DNA of 64,000 nt from Rudaea sp. 3F27F6. Its GTDB lineage: Bacteria; Pseudomonadota; Gammaproteobacteria; Xanthomonadales; Rhodanobacteraceae. Below the pieces are notes generated by a model. It was not told the DNA's origin. It was given only the letters and a program-made list of their open reading frames with translations, and searched no databases. Positions 50,977 to 63,506 of this stretch are shown here, piece by piece (position 1 is the stretch's first letter; each line of letters starts with the position of its first letter). The translations under genes and the position numbers were made by a program. The stretch lies in the NCBI RefSeq assembly GCF_005503555.1, contig NZ_SCNG01000002.1:682001-746000 (forward strand), in the 5' to 3' direction.

Positions 50977-52764
50977 TTACAGACCGGCATCGGCCGGAAA
51001 AGATTTCGCGCCGACGCGGACTTCCTCCGCGTACGGCGGCACGTCGACGACGAGGCCGCGGGCCAGGCTCTGCTGCAGATCCTGCCACCAGCGCACGGTG
51101 AAAATCTCGCCGTGCGCATCGAGCAGCGCCGCGCGCTGCGCCGCGTCCATGCCGAGAAAGCGCGGGAACTGTTCGGGGAACACGTCGAGCGGACCGACAT
51201 AGAACGACTCGCCGCGATCGTCGTCCTCGGGCAGTTCACGGAAGCGGCATTCGCTGACGAGGCAAAGCTCGTCGTAATCGTAGAAGATCGTGCGGCCGTG
51301 GCCGGTGACGCCGAAATTCTTGAACAGCAGATCGCCTGGGAAAATATTGCTCGAAGCCAGATCGCGGATCGCCTGGCCGTAGTCGATCACCGCGCGGATC
51401 GCGGCATCCGGGGCGGCCTCGCGCGCATACAAGTTCAGCGGGCGGACGCGCCGCTCGACGTAGCAATGCGCGACGACGAGATCGGCGCCGTCGATCTTCA
51501 CCGTTTCGCTGCAGCTCGTCAGCAGTTCGTCGAGCAGGGCCGGCGCGAATTGTTCTTTCGGAAAGCGCAGGAAGCGGAACTCCTGCGCATCGACGAGGCG
51601 GCCGCAGCGATCGTGGCGGAAAACCAGGGTGTACTTCTGCATCACCTCGGCGCGCACGCTCTCCTTCGGAAACGCGAACTTGTCGCGAATCAGCTTGAAC
51701 ACGAGCGGATACGACGGCAGGGTGAACACGGCCATGACCATGCCGCGCTCGCCGTCGGCGTGCACGAACTGCTCATCGCGGTGCGCGGCGAGGTGGCGGA
51801 AGAAATGGCGATAGCGTTCGGTCTTGCCCTGCTTCGCGCGGCCGAGCACGGTGTAAAGCTCGTCGATCGGCTTGTACGGCAGCAGCGTGCGCAGAAACAC
51901 CACCGCGTCGCCGACCGTCGGCAGGTCGGCCTGAAAATAACTGCGCGTGTAGCCGAATACCTGAGCGACGTGAGCGCGCTCGGTCAGCACCGCGTCGACG
52001 CGCAGGCCGCTGTCTTCGTTGATCAGGGCGATCACGAGCGGCGCGATGCGCTCGGCGCCGAAGATGCGGCCGACCAGATAGGCGCGGCGCTCACGGTAGA
52101 ACACCGTGTCGAGCAGTTCGATCGCGCGGATCGGATTGGCATTACCCGCGTCGGTGCGCCAATCGGCGAGGCGCCGCGTCAGAGTCTCGGCAATGCGCAA
52201 AGCACACAGTCCGAGATGCGCGTAGGCGACGTCGAATGCGTAGTCGCCGAGCATGCGCCGGCAAACACGCGGCAACTGGCCCCAGACCGCATAGCTGTGG
52301 CGGCCGACCGGATGCGTGATGCTGTCGGTCGGCTCGATGTCGAGGGCGACGAATTCGATCTGCGCATCGACGCCCGAGGTGCCGAAGAAGCGCCGCGTCA
52401 GCGTGTTGTAGAAAGTCTTGTTGAGTTCCTGGTCGAGCAGCGGCGCGATCAGCTCGGCGAAGCTGCGGCGTATCTCGATCCACAGCGCGCGGTCGTGCAG
52501 ACGCTCGCGCAGCAGGCGTTCGAGCCGTGCCGTGGTCGCGCGCACGCAGATGTCGTAGAGATCCATGCGCTCGACGTTGTCCATCCGCGCCGAAGCGAAA
52601 TCGCGCGTCTCGAAGCGCTGCTTCGCGCGCCGCGTCACGGCACGGAAGCGTTCGTTGTAGTCGGCGAAGCCGTTGCGGATGTCGATCGCCGCCGCCGCTG
52701 CGAGCGCCTCGCGCTCGCCGGCCGGCGCGTCCGGTTCCAGTATGGCGGCGTCCACGGTATTCAT
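50977..52764 (-). CDS. aceK: isocitrate dehydrogenase kinase/phosphatase
   Basis: A 595-residue bifunctional enzyme that phosphorylates and dephosphorylates isocitrate dehydrogenase, directing carbon to the TCA or glyoxylate route. Family blocks include [55 protein letters not shown] (ATP-binding loop) and the C-terminal [10 protein letters not shown] with metal-binding acids. Length agrees with E. coli AceK (578). aceB and aceA are not next to it, so it is not in the classical aceBAK operon here. Its start codon lies 69 bases after the protease stop. Confidence 0.95.
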   Translation of the reverse strand: MNTVDAAILEPDAPAGEREALAAAAAIDIRNGFADYNERFRAVTRRAKQRFETRDFASARMDNVERMDLYDICVRATTARLERLLRERLHDRALWIEIRRSFAELIAPLLDQELNKTFYNTLTRRFFGTSGVDAQIEFVALDIEPTDSITHPVGRHSYAVWGQLPRVCRRMLGDYAFDVAYAHLGLCALRIAETLTRRLADWRTDAGNANPIRAIELLDTVFYRERRAYLVGRIFGAERIAPLVIALINEDSGLRVDAVLTERAHVAQVFGYTRSYFQADLPTVGDAVVFLRTLLPYKPIDELYTVLGRAKQGKTERYRHFFRHLAAHRDEQFVHADGERGMVMAVFTLPSYPLVFKLIRDKFAFPKESVRAEVMQKYTLVFRHDRCGRLVDAQEFRFLRFPKEQFAPALLDELLTSCSETVKIDGADLVVAHCYVERRVRPLNLYAREAAPDAAIRAVIDYGQAIRDLASSNIFPGDLLFKNFGVTGHGRTIFYDYDELCLVSECRFRELPEDDDRGESFYVGPLDVFPEQFPRFLGMDAAQRAALLDAHGEIFTVRWWQDLQQSLARGLVVDVPPYAEEVRVGAKSFPADAGL

Positions 52765-52833
52765 CGCGCCGCTACCATACCGGAATTCCGCACCGCTGCG
52801 CAGCGATGCGCCGCTCGCACGGATCAGTGCGGT

Positions 52834-54834
52834 TCAGCGCTCGTCGACCTTGGCGTTCTTCAGCAGCAGGTCGAGCTTGGCCTTCATTGCGTCCTGGGCC
52901 GTGCCGTTCTCGGCGCGATACTGGAATGTGTAGAGCACGCCCGGCGCGGGCTGCGGGTCGGGCTTGCCGAAGATCGTGCTGATCGACTGGCGGTCGTTCG
53001 CGCTCACCGCGACCGCATCGTACGGATGTCGGTGGTGAAGCCGTTTGTCCCACTCGTTTTTCGCGTCTTCGCCGGCGCTCTGCGCGGGCGCGCCGTGGCG
53101 GAACACGCCAACCTCGGTCTTCTCCTCGCGGTCGTAGGCGGCGACGCCGGCGATGTCGAGCACCGCGCCGCGAGCGTCGGGGATGAAACCGAAGTCGAGG
53201 CGCAGGCGGCTGCCCTGGTCGATCTTCTGCAACTCGGGCCCGTAGGAGAAAGTCACGCGGCGGCCGTCGAAGGCGAAGCTGCGGCCGTAGTCGACGTGCA
53301 GCACGGGCTGCGCGAGCGCCTTCGGCAGCAGCGCTTTCTGCGCGAGGAATCCATTCCACTGCGCGAGCGTGCCTTCATAGGACACGGCGAGGAATCCGGT
53401 CAGCAGTTTCATGCGTTCGATCTGGCCGCTGCGCCCGAGCGCGCCGAGGTTGCGCTCGAAACCGACGTGGCCGTCCGGCACCGGCAGATCGAATTCGACC
53501 AGCCAATTGCTCGTGAACCAGCTGGTCACGTGCCAGATGCACACCTGCCAGACGCGCCCCCATACGTCGGTGAACGTGGAATCTTCGTCGGGCTTGCCGA
53601 ACGAAAGCACCTTCGCGTTCTCCGCGTTGACATGGATCGTGCTCGGCGAGGACTTGAGCACCAATTCCTTGACCAGTTGCGGGTCCGCGTACCACTTCGC
53701 CTGATCGATGTCCTCCGGCTTGTGCCGGTGATAGATCAGTTCGCCTTTGAACGAGGCCGCGTCCTGCCAGCCTTCGTTGCCGAGATCGAGCCGCGCATAG
53801 CGCGGCGCGTCGATCGTCCACGTGCCGCTGCCGTTCTGCACGATCACGCCGGGCAGGTTGCGTTGATAGAGCGCCCGCAGCAGTTTCTCGCTACCGCTGC
53901 CGTGCGGAAACGTCTCGCCGGCGTTCTCCGCGAGCAGGTCGTGCAATTGGCGCGCGTTGAAGTCGTCGACCGATTTCATGTACGCCGCGGAAAATTCGGC
54001 GAAGCTCTTCGGCATCGGAATATCCGCCTTGAACTGCGCCGTGCGCGTTTTCTCAAACACGGCGACACCGGTGACCACGCGCGAATCCACCTGGACGACG
54101 CCGTCCGCCGCGCCCGTCACGAGCGCGATCGGCACGGCGAAATTCAAGGTGTTTTCGGATACGCGCTTGGCGCGCACGATGCCGATCACCCTGCCCTTGT
54201 CGTCGAGCAGCGGGCCGCCGCTGTTGCCTCCCGAGATCGGCGCGGAGAAGCGCAGCCATTGCCAGCGGCCGTTCTCGTCCTCGGGCGTATCCGAGGTGTA
54301 GTTGCCTTCGCGTACGACGATGCCTTCGCCGAGTGCGTTGCCGACCGCGTAGACGGTCTCGTTGAGCTGCGGCTTTTCCTCGATATCGAACGCGGCGGCG
54401 GTGCTCGGCGCCTTGGCCAGGGTGAAGACGACGAAATCCTTGTCCGCCGAGCCCTTCACGATCTGCCCGATCGGATAGACGTTGCCGCCCGCGTCGCGCA
54501 GCAGCGGCTCGCCGCGCGTGTCGCCGAACACCGCAAACAGCACGTGCATCGCGGTGACATAGCGCCCGTGACCGATCGAGAACGCCGTGCCGACCGGCAA
54601 ATAATGATCCGAGCGGACTTTGTACGGGATGAGATTTTCCCAAGGCTTGTCGAACGTAGCCGACTCCTTGGCCGGCTTCGGCACAACGACCTCGAACGTC
54701 GCCTGCTGTACCTTGCGCTGCACGTCGACGTCGAGCGGCACCGCGACGACCGCGCGGCAAACCAGCAAAACACAGATCAGCGCTGCACCGACGCGCGCCA
54801 TCCGACCCGCCCCTGCCCGCACGCAAATCCGCAT
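52834..54834 (-). CDS. exported trypsin-like serine protease, large
   Basis: A 666-residue exported protein. AAGGAG precedes the start; residues about 14-32 are a signal peptide. The S1-type protease domain has the full triad: His97 in TAMHVL, Asp133 in DKDFVVF and Ser205 in GGNSGGPL. The remaining 430 residues have no named domain that I recognise; they include aromatic-rich segments such as VWQVCIWHVTSWFTSNWLVEFDLPVP. Its closest known types are long bacterial DegP-like or glutamyl endopeptidase-like proteins without PDZ domains. Acts in the periplasm or outside. Confidence 0.85.
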   Translation of the reverse strand: MRICVRAGAGRMARVGAALICVLLVCRAVVAVPLDVDVQRKVQQATFEVVVPKPAKESATFDKPWENLIPYKVRSDHYLPVGTAFSIGHGRYVTAMHVLFAVFGDTRGEPLLRDAGGNVYPIGQIVKGSADKDFVVFTLAKAPSTAAAFDIEEKPQLNETVYAVGNALGEGIVVREGNYTSDTPEDENGRWQWLRFSAPISGGNSGGPLLDDKGRVIGIVRAKRVSENTLNFAVPIALVTGAADGVVQVDSRVVTGVAVFEKTRTAQFKADIPMPKSFAEFSAAYMKSVDDFNARQLHDLLAENAGETFPHGSGSEKLLRALYQRNLPGVIVQNGSGTWTIDAPRYARLDLGNEGWQDAASFKGELIYHRHKPEDIDQAKWYADPQLVKELVLKSSPSTIHVNAENAKVLSFGKPDEDSTFTDVWGRVWQVCIWHVTSWFTSNWLVEFDLPVPDGHVGFERNLGALGRSGQIERMKLLTGFLAVSYEGTLAQWNGFLAQKALLPKALAQPVLHVDYGRSFAFDGRRVTFSYGPELQKIDQGSRLRLDFGFIPDARGAVLDIAGVAAYDREEKTEVGVFRHGAPAQSAGEDAKNEWDKRLHHRHPYDAVAVSANDRQSISTIFGKPDPQPAPGVLYTFQYRAENGTAQDAMKAKLDLLLKNAKVDER

Positions 54835-54981
54835 ATGTCCTCTCCTTGCCCTGATTGCACGGCGCAGGCGGCGCCTGCGCGAAATCCCGACGCGATCGGA
54901 AAGTAGGCGATATTTTTGTATTTCGGGGTTAAGAAAACTTAAATAAGGTTAGCCGTCGGAATCGACGCAGCCCGCACGGGA

Positions 54982-56226
54982 TCAAGGCCGCTTAGCTGTC
55001 GGCGCGGTGGCCGGCACAAACGGATTGCGTCGCGTGGCCGCAAGCGTAGCCCAGGCCGTCGCGCCAAGATGCGGACGGCGGTAGTAGTAGAAATCGGCCG
55101 ACGTGCTGTCGCCGCCGATGGCGAGGCCGGTGGTGATGCGCGGCTCGCGCGTCGCGTAGAAAAATCCGCCGGGCGATTCTTGCCCCGCAATCGTCGCGAA
55201 CAACTTGTCCGCGTCGGCCTCACGGCCGAGCCGGCGATAGACTAATGCGACCTGCGCGGTGCCCTCCGTCCACAGGCCGTCGCGGTCGGCGTTGAAATCG
55301 AAACCGCCCGGCACGGCATGTTCGCGTTCGACATAGGTCAGCGCGCGCCGCCACTCGGGCCGCGCGTTCGCCAGCAGTTGCGCCCAGAGCTGCGCATCGA
55401 GGCCCGAAGTGCTGCGATTCGGCGTGACGCCGTCGGGCAAAGTGCCGACGAAGAAATGTCCGCTCGCCGCGTCCCATTGCGCGGCGACGAAATCGCTCGC
55501 CTGCTTGACGTACTTTTTCCAGTCACCCGGCGCGCCGGCGCGATCGAGCCAGGCGAACATCGCCGCGAGGTCGATATTGTGCTCGGTCGCTTTCCACAGA
55601 ATCTTTTTCGGCGCGGCGTCGAAGCCGTCGATGCCGCCGCTGAAACCGCCGGCGCCGCGCGCATCGGCCGTATTCGCAACGATCCAGTTCGCGAGCTTCG
55701 CCGCGGCGTCACGCCAGCGCACGTCGCCGGTCACGTCGTGCAAGGCAAGCAATGCGAGCGCCGCCCAGGCGACGTTGCCGGTCGCCGTGCCGTCCTGATA
55801 CGCGTCCTCGACCCAACGGTTTTCACGCGCGTCCCACCAGCCGTTCGGCAGCGGTTTGTCGGCGACTGCGCCGGCACGATAGACATTACGCAGACGCGCA
55901 TCGCCGGTCGCGGCGATACGCAGAGCTTCGCCGATCCGCAGCGCTTGTGCTTTGCGCTCGCAGGCGAGCAAGGCGATCACCGCGAGTGCGTTGTCGTAGG
56001 TGAATGCCGCGGTGCGCAGCGCGGGCTCGGCAGGCTCTCCGCTGCCATGCTCGTGATCGTAGCTGCGCAGGAAAATCGGCGCCGATCCGGCTATGGCGTC
56101 AACGCGCGTGGCAAGCGCAGCGCAGCTTCTCTCGGAAACCGTCCGCACGGTCGTCACCGCATGAGCGGCGAACGGCACGACGAGCAAAGCCGCCGCCACA
56201 ATCCGCAGTCTGCGTACGCGAAACAC
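54982..56226 (-). CDS. exported alpha/alpha-toroid-like hypothetical protein
   Basis: From the GTG at 56226 the protein has 414 residues and a signal peptide (RIVAAALLVVPFAAHA). The open frame continues up to 56391, but that extension translates a REP-like palindrome (SFPRKRES-type sequence) and is unlikely to be coding. The body is made of helical repeats with W/G-rich turns (GNVAWAALALLALHDVTGDVRWRDAAAKLANWIV; EGTAQVALVYRRLGREADADKLFATIAG), as in six-hairpin glycosidases and related proteins. No catalytic residues are certain. It may handle a polysaccharide. The start is uncertain. Confidence 0.7.
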   Translation of the reverse strand: MFRVRRLRIVAAALLVVPFAAHAVTTVRTVSERSCAALATRVDAIAGSAPIFLRSYDHEHGSGEPAEPALRTAAFTYDNALAVIALLACERKAQALRIGEALRIAATGDARLRNVYRAGAVADKPLPNGWWDARENRWVEDAYQDGTATGNVAWAALALLALHDVTGDVRWRDAAAKLANWIVANTADARGAGGFSGGIDGFDAAPKKILWKATEHNIDLAAMFAWLDRAGAPGDWKKYVKQASDFVAAQWDAASGHFFVGTLPDGVTPNRSTSGLDAQLWAQLLANARPEWRRALTYVEREHAVPGGFDFNADRDGLWTEGTAQVALVYRRLGREADADKLFATIAGQESPGGFFYATREPRITTGLAIGGDSTSADFYYYRRPHLGATAWATLAATRRNPFVPATAPTAKRP

Positions 56227-56347
56227 TGCTTTTGCGCGCGCGCTGCGGAAGACGTCCAATGGATCGCCTACGATCTTTTTTGCTTGCTCTTCATCACCGC
56301 ACAGGCGGGAATCCGCTTCCAACTTTGAAAAGCATGAAAAGAAAAAG

Positions 56348-56374
56348 CTGGATTCCCGCTTGCGCGGGAATGAC
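56348..56374. repeat. REP-like palindrome near the tldD stop
   Basis: CTGGATTCCCGC and GCGGGAATGAC form a hairpin in the 161-base gap between tldD and the toroid-like gene, both on the minus strand. Confidence 0.65.
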
Positions 56375-56387
56375 AGCCGAAGAAGCC

Positions 56388-57827
56388 TCACGCCGCCGTT
56401 CCACCGACCGTCATTGCATCGATGCGCAAGGTCGGCTGGCCGACGCCGACCGGCACGCTCTGCCCTTCCTTGCCGCAGACGCCAACGCCTTCGTCGAGCT
56501 TGAGGTCGTTGCCGATCATCGACACGCGCGTGAGCACTTCAGGCCCCGAACCGATCAAGGTCGCGCCCTTGACCGGCCGCGTCACCTTGCCGTTCTCGAT
56601 CAGGTAGGCCTCGCTCGCCGAGAAGGTGAACTTGCCGTTGGTGATGTCGACCTGGCCGCCGCCGAAGTTGACCGCATAGAGTCCGCGTTCGACCGACGCG
56701 ATGATCTCGCCCGGATCGTGCTTGCCGGCGAGCATGTAGGTATTGGTCATGCGCGGCATCGGCAGATGTGCGAACGATTCGCGGCGGCCGTTGCCGGTCG
56801 AGCGCTGGCCCATCAACTGCGAATTGAACTTGTCCTGCATATAACCCTTGAGGATGCCGTCTTCGACGAGCACCGTGCATGCGCTCGGCGTGCCTTCGTC
56901 GTCGACGCTGAGCGAGCCGCGCCGGTTTGCCAGCGTGCCGTCGTCGACGACGGTGACGCCCGGCGCGGCGATGCGGTCGCCGTAGCGGCCGGCAAAGGCG
57001 CTCGTGCCCTTGCGGATGAAGTCGCCCTCGAAGCCGTGGCCGATCGCCTCGTGCAATAGCACGCCGGGCCAACCGGGGCCGAGCACCACGGTCATGCTGC
57101 CCGCCGGCGCCGGCACCGATTCGAGATTGACCAGGGCCTGGCGCACCGCCTCGCGCGCGAAGCCGTGCGCGCGCCCGTCCGCGAGCAGTTCGCGGTAACC
57201 GTAGCGGCCGCCGCCACCGGAACTCGCCGACTCGCGCCGGCCATTCTTTTCGGCGATCACGTTGACGTTCATGCGCACGAGCGGACGCACGTCGGCCGCG
57301 AGCGTGCCGTCCATCGCCGCGACGAGCACCGTGTCGAGCGTCGCCGACAAGCTCACGATCACCTGGGTGATGCGCGGATCGAGCGAACGCGTGTATTTGT
57401 CCACTTCACGCAGCAGGGCGATTTTTTCTTCGTTGCCGATGCTCTCGACGGGATCGAGCGGCGGATATAGCGCCTGCGCCTCGCGTGCGCTGAGCGCATG
57501 CGCGGCGCGATCATTGCCCGACTGCGCGATCGCGCGCGCACTTTTCGCGGCGGTCAGCAGTTCCGGCAGCACGATCTCGTCCGAATAGGCAAAGCCGGTC
57601 TTCTCGCCGCTCATCGCGCGCACGCCGACGCCCTGCTCGATCGAGTGATTGCCTTCCTTGACGATGCCGTCTTCGAGCATCCACGACTCGCTGCGCGAAT
57701 GCTGGAAATACAGGTCGGCCGCATCGATCGACGGCCCGACCAGGGAGGCGAACACGCGGTCGAGATCGGTGGCGGCGAGTCCGCCGGGCATAAGCAGGCG
57801 TTGTTCGGCAAGAGTCAGCAGGGTCAC
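56388..57827 (-). CDS. tldD: metalloprotease TldD
   Basis: A 479-residue TldD, which with TldE forms a zinc protease that processes microcin/PQQ-type peptides and CcdA. The GTG at 57827, after AAGGAA, gives 479 residues, matching E. coli TldD (481); longer versions start in non-conserved sequence. Diagnostic segments: [32 protein letters not shown] near the N-terminus, and the zinc motif [18 protein letters not shown] with HExxxH, then [36 protein letters not shown]. tldE (pmbA) is not in the window. Confidence 0.95.
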   Translation of the reverse strand: MTLLTLAEQRLLMPGGLAATDLDRVFASLVGPSIDAADLYFQHSRSESWMLEDGIVKEGNHSIEQGVGVRAMSGEKTGFAYSDEIVLPELLTAAKSARAIAQSGNDRAAHALSAREAQALYPPLDPVESIGNEEKIALLREVDKYTRSLDPRITQVIVSLSATLDTVLVAAMDGTLAADVRPLVRMNVNVIAEKNGRRESASSGGGGRYGYRELLADGRAHGFAREAVRQALVNLESVPAPAGSMTVVLGPGWPGVLLHEAIGHGFEGDFIRKGTSAFAGRYGDRIAAPGVTVVDDGTLANRRGSLSVDDEGTPSACTVLVEDGILKGYMQDKFNSQLMGQRSTGNGRRESFAHLPMPRMTNTYMLAGKHDPGEIIASVERGLYAVNFGGGQVDITNGKFTFSASEAYLIENGKVTRPVKGATLIGSGPEVLTRVSMIGNDLKLDEGVGVCGKEGQSVPVGVGQPTLRIDAMTVGGTAA

Positions 57828-58110
57828 GGGGTTTCCTTGAAACGATTCGATTGAAGCGGGTGCTGCGGGCACCGGAAGCGATGCAACGCTCGCATCCGGC
57901 ATGACGCCAACCGCCACACAGGTGCGGCACAAGGTAACAAATGGGTCGTAACGTGCAAGTTTCAAACGCTTTCTTGCGCCAACGGGGGGCTGCGCGGCCG
58001 TCATCGCACCCACTTGTTCGCTTTCAAGACTGCAAGCCTGTGCTATAACCGGGGCGCTGGTGTCATTGTGCAAGTGGGATTCGCATCGTTCCAATCAACA
58101 GGAGAAGATC

Positions 58111-58698
58111 ATGCAAATACGCAAACTCGTACTCCACCTCGCTCTCGCCGTCGCCGCCGGCGGCCTCGTCCTCGCCGGCTGTACCACGACGCCGAACAAG
58201 GCCAATTCCGCCGCCACCAATGCGTCGAAACGGCAGGCCATCGATGCCGACGTCAACGCCACGCTGTCGCGCGCCTACACGCTCGTACCCGGCTCGCGCG
58301 AACTGATCGCGAAGGCCAGCGGCGTGCTCGTGTTTCCGAACGTGATCCAGGCCGGCCTCATCGTCGGCGGCGAGAGCGGCAACGGCGCCCTGCGAGTCGG
58401 CGGAAACACCCAGGGCTACTACAACACCTCGTCGATCTCGGTCGGCCTGCAGGCCGGCGGTCAGTCGAAAGCGGTGATTTTCCTGTTCATGACCCGCGAT
58501 GCGCTCTCCGACTTCCGCAAGTCTTCCGGCTGGTCGGCCGGCGCCGGTGCGTCGGTCGCGGTGGTCAAGGTCGGCGCCAACGGCGCGGTCGACACGAACA
58601 CGGCCACCGCTCCGGTCGACGTCATCGTGCTGACCAACGCCGGCCTGATGGGCGATCTGTCGGTCGACGGCACCAAGGTCACCAAGCTCGATCTTTGA
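58111..58698 (+). CDS. SYLF/YSC84 domain lipoprotein
   Basis: A 195-residue lipoprotein: AGGAG lies at 58100-58104; signal peptide with lipobox LAGC (Cys24), followed by TTTPNK. The SYLF (DUF500) domain fills the rest: IDADVNATLSRAYTLVPGSRELIAKASGVLVFPNVIQAGLIVGGESGNGALRVGG and SDFRKSSGWSAGAGASVAVVKVGANG. SYLF domains bind lipid or membranes. It is probably anchored in the outer membrane. A strong hairpin follows. Possible stress-related gene; function unknown. Confidence 0.92.
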   Translation: MQIRKLVLHLALAVAAGGLVLAGCTTTPNKANSAATNASKRQAIDADVNATLSRAYTLVPGSRELIAKASGVLVFPNVIQAGLIVGGESGNGALRVGGNTQGYYNTSSISVGLQAGGQSKAVIFLFMTRDALSDFRKSSGWSAGAGASVAVVKVGANGAVDTNTATAPVDVIVLTNAGLMGDLSVDGTKVTKLDL

Positions 58699-58739
58699 GC
58701 GCAGAGCAACCGCGCCTTCTCGGCAACCAGCGCAACCGC

Positions 58740-58772
58740 AACGAAATCCGGGGCTCAGCCCCGGATTTCGTT
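58740..58772 (+). terminator. hairpin terminator after the SYLF lipoprotein gene
   Basis: A 16-bp perfect inverted repeat AACGAAATCCGGGGCT/AGCCCCGGATTTCGTT around a single C. No T-run follows on the plus strand beyond TTATCC, but the stem is very strong and could act both ways with the convergent oxygenase gene. Confidence 0.75.
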
Positions 58773-58843
58773 ATCCAGTAACGGCACCCGCCTGCTTCGC
58801 TGTTCTGTTCCGTCGAGTCTTCCGTCGCTCAACAACGACGGGG

Positions 58844-59758
58844 CTAGCGCCGATAGCGCACGTATAAGCGCTTGAGCAGGTACAAAAGCTTCCCCGATAA
58901 ACCACGTTCCTGCGCCTGCAGCAGGTTCGCGTTCTCGGCGAACAACTGTTGCAGGCGATTGTCGCGGTGCGCGATCAAGTCGCGCAGTTCGGCGACGTCG
59001 GCGGCGCTCAGTGTGTGGCCCGCGACATAGCGCTCGGGCAATTGGCGATTGACGTAGTGAGTGGAGTGCTTGCCCGCTGCCTCTTGCTCCGGCCGATTCT
59101 TGGTATAGAAATACAGCGCAACCGACTTGCGCGAGCGCAGCGTCTGGCCGTCGCCCGAAACGATCATGTCGAAGCCGTGCCAGCTGTGCTCGGTCGTCTC
59201 AAAGATCACGCAGCGATTGAACACGGGCGCGATGCGCGCGGCCGGCTTCGCGTCCGTATACGGATCGCGCCACAGTTCTAGATTGCCGCCCCAGCCCTCT
59301 TCCCAACCGTGGTTCAGATACACGATCAGGTTGAGACGTCGGTGCCAGCGCTCGCTTGGGTGGTAGTTGAAATCGATATGCGCCTGCAGCAGTTGGCCCG
59401 AACGGTTCTCATGCGTACCGCCGCCAAGATAGAACGGATCGTAGAGCAGATCGTCGATGCCGGTGATCGTGCCGATGAGCTTGAGGAATTCTGCACTTTG
59501 GATCGCCGTGTCGAGTTCGCGGTAATGCGCGCCGAGTACGCTCATGCGTTCGACGGTCGATTTGCCGCCGGGTCGGCCATCATCGCCGATATTGTTGCCT
59601 CGCTCGAATGCGGGAAATTCGTCGAGCAGTCGCCGGGCGAAATCGGGCGCGAGGAAATTCTCGATCACGATGTGGCGAAACGGCTGCGCCTCGGCGAATC
59701 GCGTGCCAAGGCGCGCGGCGTCGCGCGACACATCGGAATTAAAAACTTGGTCGATCAT
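58844..59758 (-). CDS. 2-oxoglutarate/Fe(II)-dependent oxygenase, prolyl 4-hydroxylase-like
   Basis: A 304-residue cytosolic protein. The double-stranded beta-helix core has the metal triad HxD...H: AHIDFNYHP (about 130-138) and HSWHGFD (about 197-203), with the 2OG-binding Arg likely in RKSVALYFYTK (about 216-226). PFRHIVIENFLAPDFARRLLDEFPAF is typical of the family start. The C-terminus (about 255-304) is helical and basic, ending YLLKRLYVRYRR. Substrates could be a protein, a sugar or a lipid-linked group; it is not adjacent to a glycan cluster here. Confidence 0.88.
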   Translation of the reverse strand: MIDQVFNSDVSRDAARLGTRFAEAQPFRHIVIENFLAPDFARRLLDEFPAFERGNNIGDDGRPGGKSTVERMSVLGAHYRELDTAIQSAEFLKLIGTITGIDDLLYDPFYLGGGTHENRSGQLLQAHIDFNYHPSERWHRRLNLIVYLNHGWEEGWGGNLELWRDPYTDAKPAARIAPVFNRCVIFETTEHSWHGFDMIVSGDGQTLRSRKSVALYFYTKNRPEQEAAGKHSTHYVNRQLPERYVAGHTLSAADVAELRDLIAHRDNRLQQLFAENANLLQAQERGLSGKLLYLLKRLYVRYRR

Positions 59759-62115
<2,357 letters not shown>

Positions 62116-62161
62116 TCGCGCCGCACGAACCGCGCTCCCGCACGTTCCCCCTGCCGGAAGA

Positions 62162-63283
62162 TCAATCGTCGTTCGCGTCCATGTAGCCGCTGCCCGACAC
62201 GGCGTCGATGCGTCCGTACGCGCCATGCGCTTCGTCGCCGGGGCCCGCGGCATAGAACAGCGTATCGACCGGCTGGCTGGCGAAGCCGTTGCCGAAGCTG
62301 ATGCCCCACAAGCCGTCGATCTCGATCGGCCTGCGCTGTGAGTCGCGCAGGCTGCCGAGCGGCAGGCCGAACGTCTGATCGTACGCATTGATGTGGCCGT
62401 CGCCGAAATTGCCGACCAGCAGGCTGCCGCCGAAGCGGCCGAAACCGGCCGGTGCGAGTGCGATGCCCCACGGCGCATTGAGCAGACCGCGCGAAGCGAC
62501 GCGGCGCAGCAGTCTGCCGTTCGGATCGTACACGTCGACATAGCCGAGACCGGGGCCGCTCACGTTGTCCGTTTTGGCGGCGTCCTGCTTGGCGTAGGTG
62601 ACGTAGACATCGCCGTTGATCGCCGCGATGCCGAACGGCGCGTAGCCTGAAGGAATGCGCGGATCGGTGAACGCCCCTGCGGGCAGAGTGACCGGGCTGA
62701 ATTTGGCGTCGAATACATCGACTTTGGCATTGTGAAAATCGGTTGCGTAAAGCAGCTGCCCGCTGCCTCCCGCGCTGAGCGCGAGACCTTTGTAAATCGC
62801 GCCTCCTGCCGAATTGTCGACCGCGCGCAGCGCATGTGCCGTATCGACGTTCGGCGCCCAGCCGGCGATGACGCCGTCTTCGGTGGCGAAGATGAAACGG
62901 CTCGGTCCGCTCGTGCTGCCGTTGCTCACGGTGAATCCGTTCGATGCGTTGAAGACGATGCCGGTCGGGCTGCCGCCGTCGGCCACGGTCGGACTGGGAA
63001 TCGCGACGACGAGCGAGGCGGGATTACCTGCACCGTCGTACAAGGTCGAAGTGCCGCTGTGATTGTTCGCGACCCAGACCACGGCGGTCGGATTGAAGGC
63101 GATGCCCCAGGCGTTGACGAGGTTCGGATCGGTATGGTCGGCGGGAATCGAACCGTCCGAAACCAGCGTATGCACTTGATACGCGCTGTTGTCTCTCGCC
63201 AGCACTGGCGTGGCGCCGGCGATGGCGACTCCAGCGACAACGAATGCGGCAACGAGGCGCGTGCGGGGTTTGAAAAAAGACAT
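62162..63283 (-). CDS. TIGR03118 family exported NHL-type protein
   Basis: A 373-residue exported protein: GGAG before the ATG at 63283, then signal peptide (VAAFVVAGVAIAGATPVLA). The body is typical of the TIGR03118 family: QVHTLVSDGSIPADHTDPNLVNAWGIAFNP near the start, GLALSAGGSGQLLYATDFHNAKVDVFD, and WGIALAPAGFGRFGGSLLVGNFGDGHINAYDQTFG. These are blades of a beta-propeller. Its biological role is unknown. It is convergent with fadH. Confidence 0.9.
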   Translation of the reverse strand: MSFFKPRTRLVAAFVVAGVAIAGATPVLARDNSAYQVHTLVSDGSIPADHTDPNLVNAWGIAFNPTAVVWVANNHSGTSTLYDGAGNPASLVVAIPSPTVADGGSPTGIVFNASNGFTVSNGSTSGPSRFIFATEDGVIAGWAPNVDTAHALRAVDNSAGGAIYKGLALSAGGSGQLLYATDFHNAKVDVFDAKFSPVTLPAGAFTDPRIPSGYAPFGIAAINGDVYVTYAKQDAAKTDNVSGPGLGYVDVYDPNGRLLRRVASRGLLNAPWGIALAPAGFGRFGGSLLVGNFGDGHINAYDQTFGLPLGSLRDSQRRPIEIDGLWGISFGNGFASQPVDTLFYAAGPGDEAHGAYGRIDAVSGSGYMDANDD

Positions 63284-63506
63284 AGCAATCTCCGGTTGAC
63301 TGCCCCCTGATTGCGCTACCACAGCACGTTGGTGGCGGTGGCAAAGGTTTATTCCGCCTTGTGCGCTACAGGTTCAATCCACGGATCGATGTGACGCGCA
63401 TCGCACGTCGACACAACACACGGTAATTCCCATCCACGCGACGTCTCCACAACCACGCGCTCGGCTAATATGACCGCACCCGCTGCCACAGATCGGAAAT
63501 GCACGC

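Noticed and set aside
49546-54906. A single 1786-residue plus-strand reading frame
   Set aside because: It lies antisense to rluE, the exported methyltransferase, aceK and the protease, all of which have clear domains on the minus strand. High GC content keeps stop codons rare on the opposite strand.
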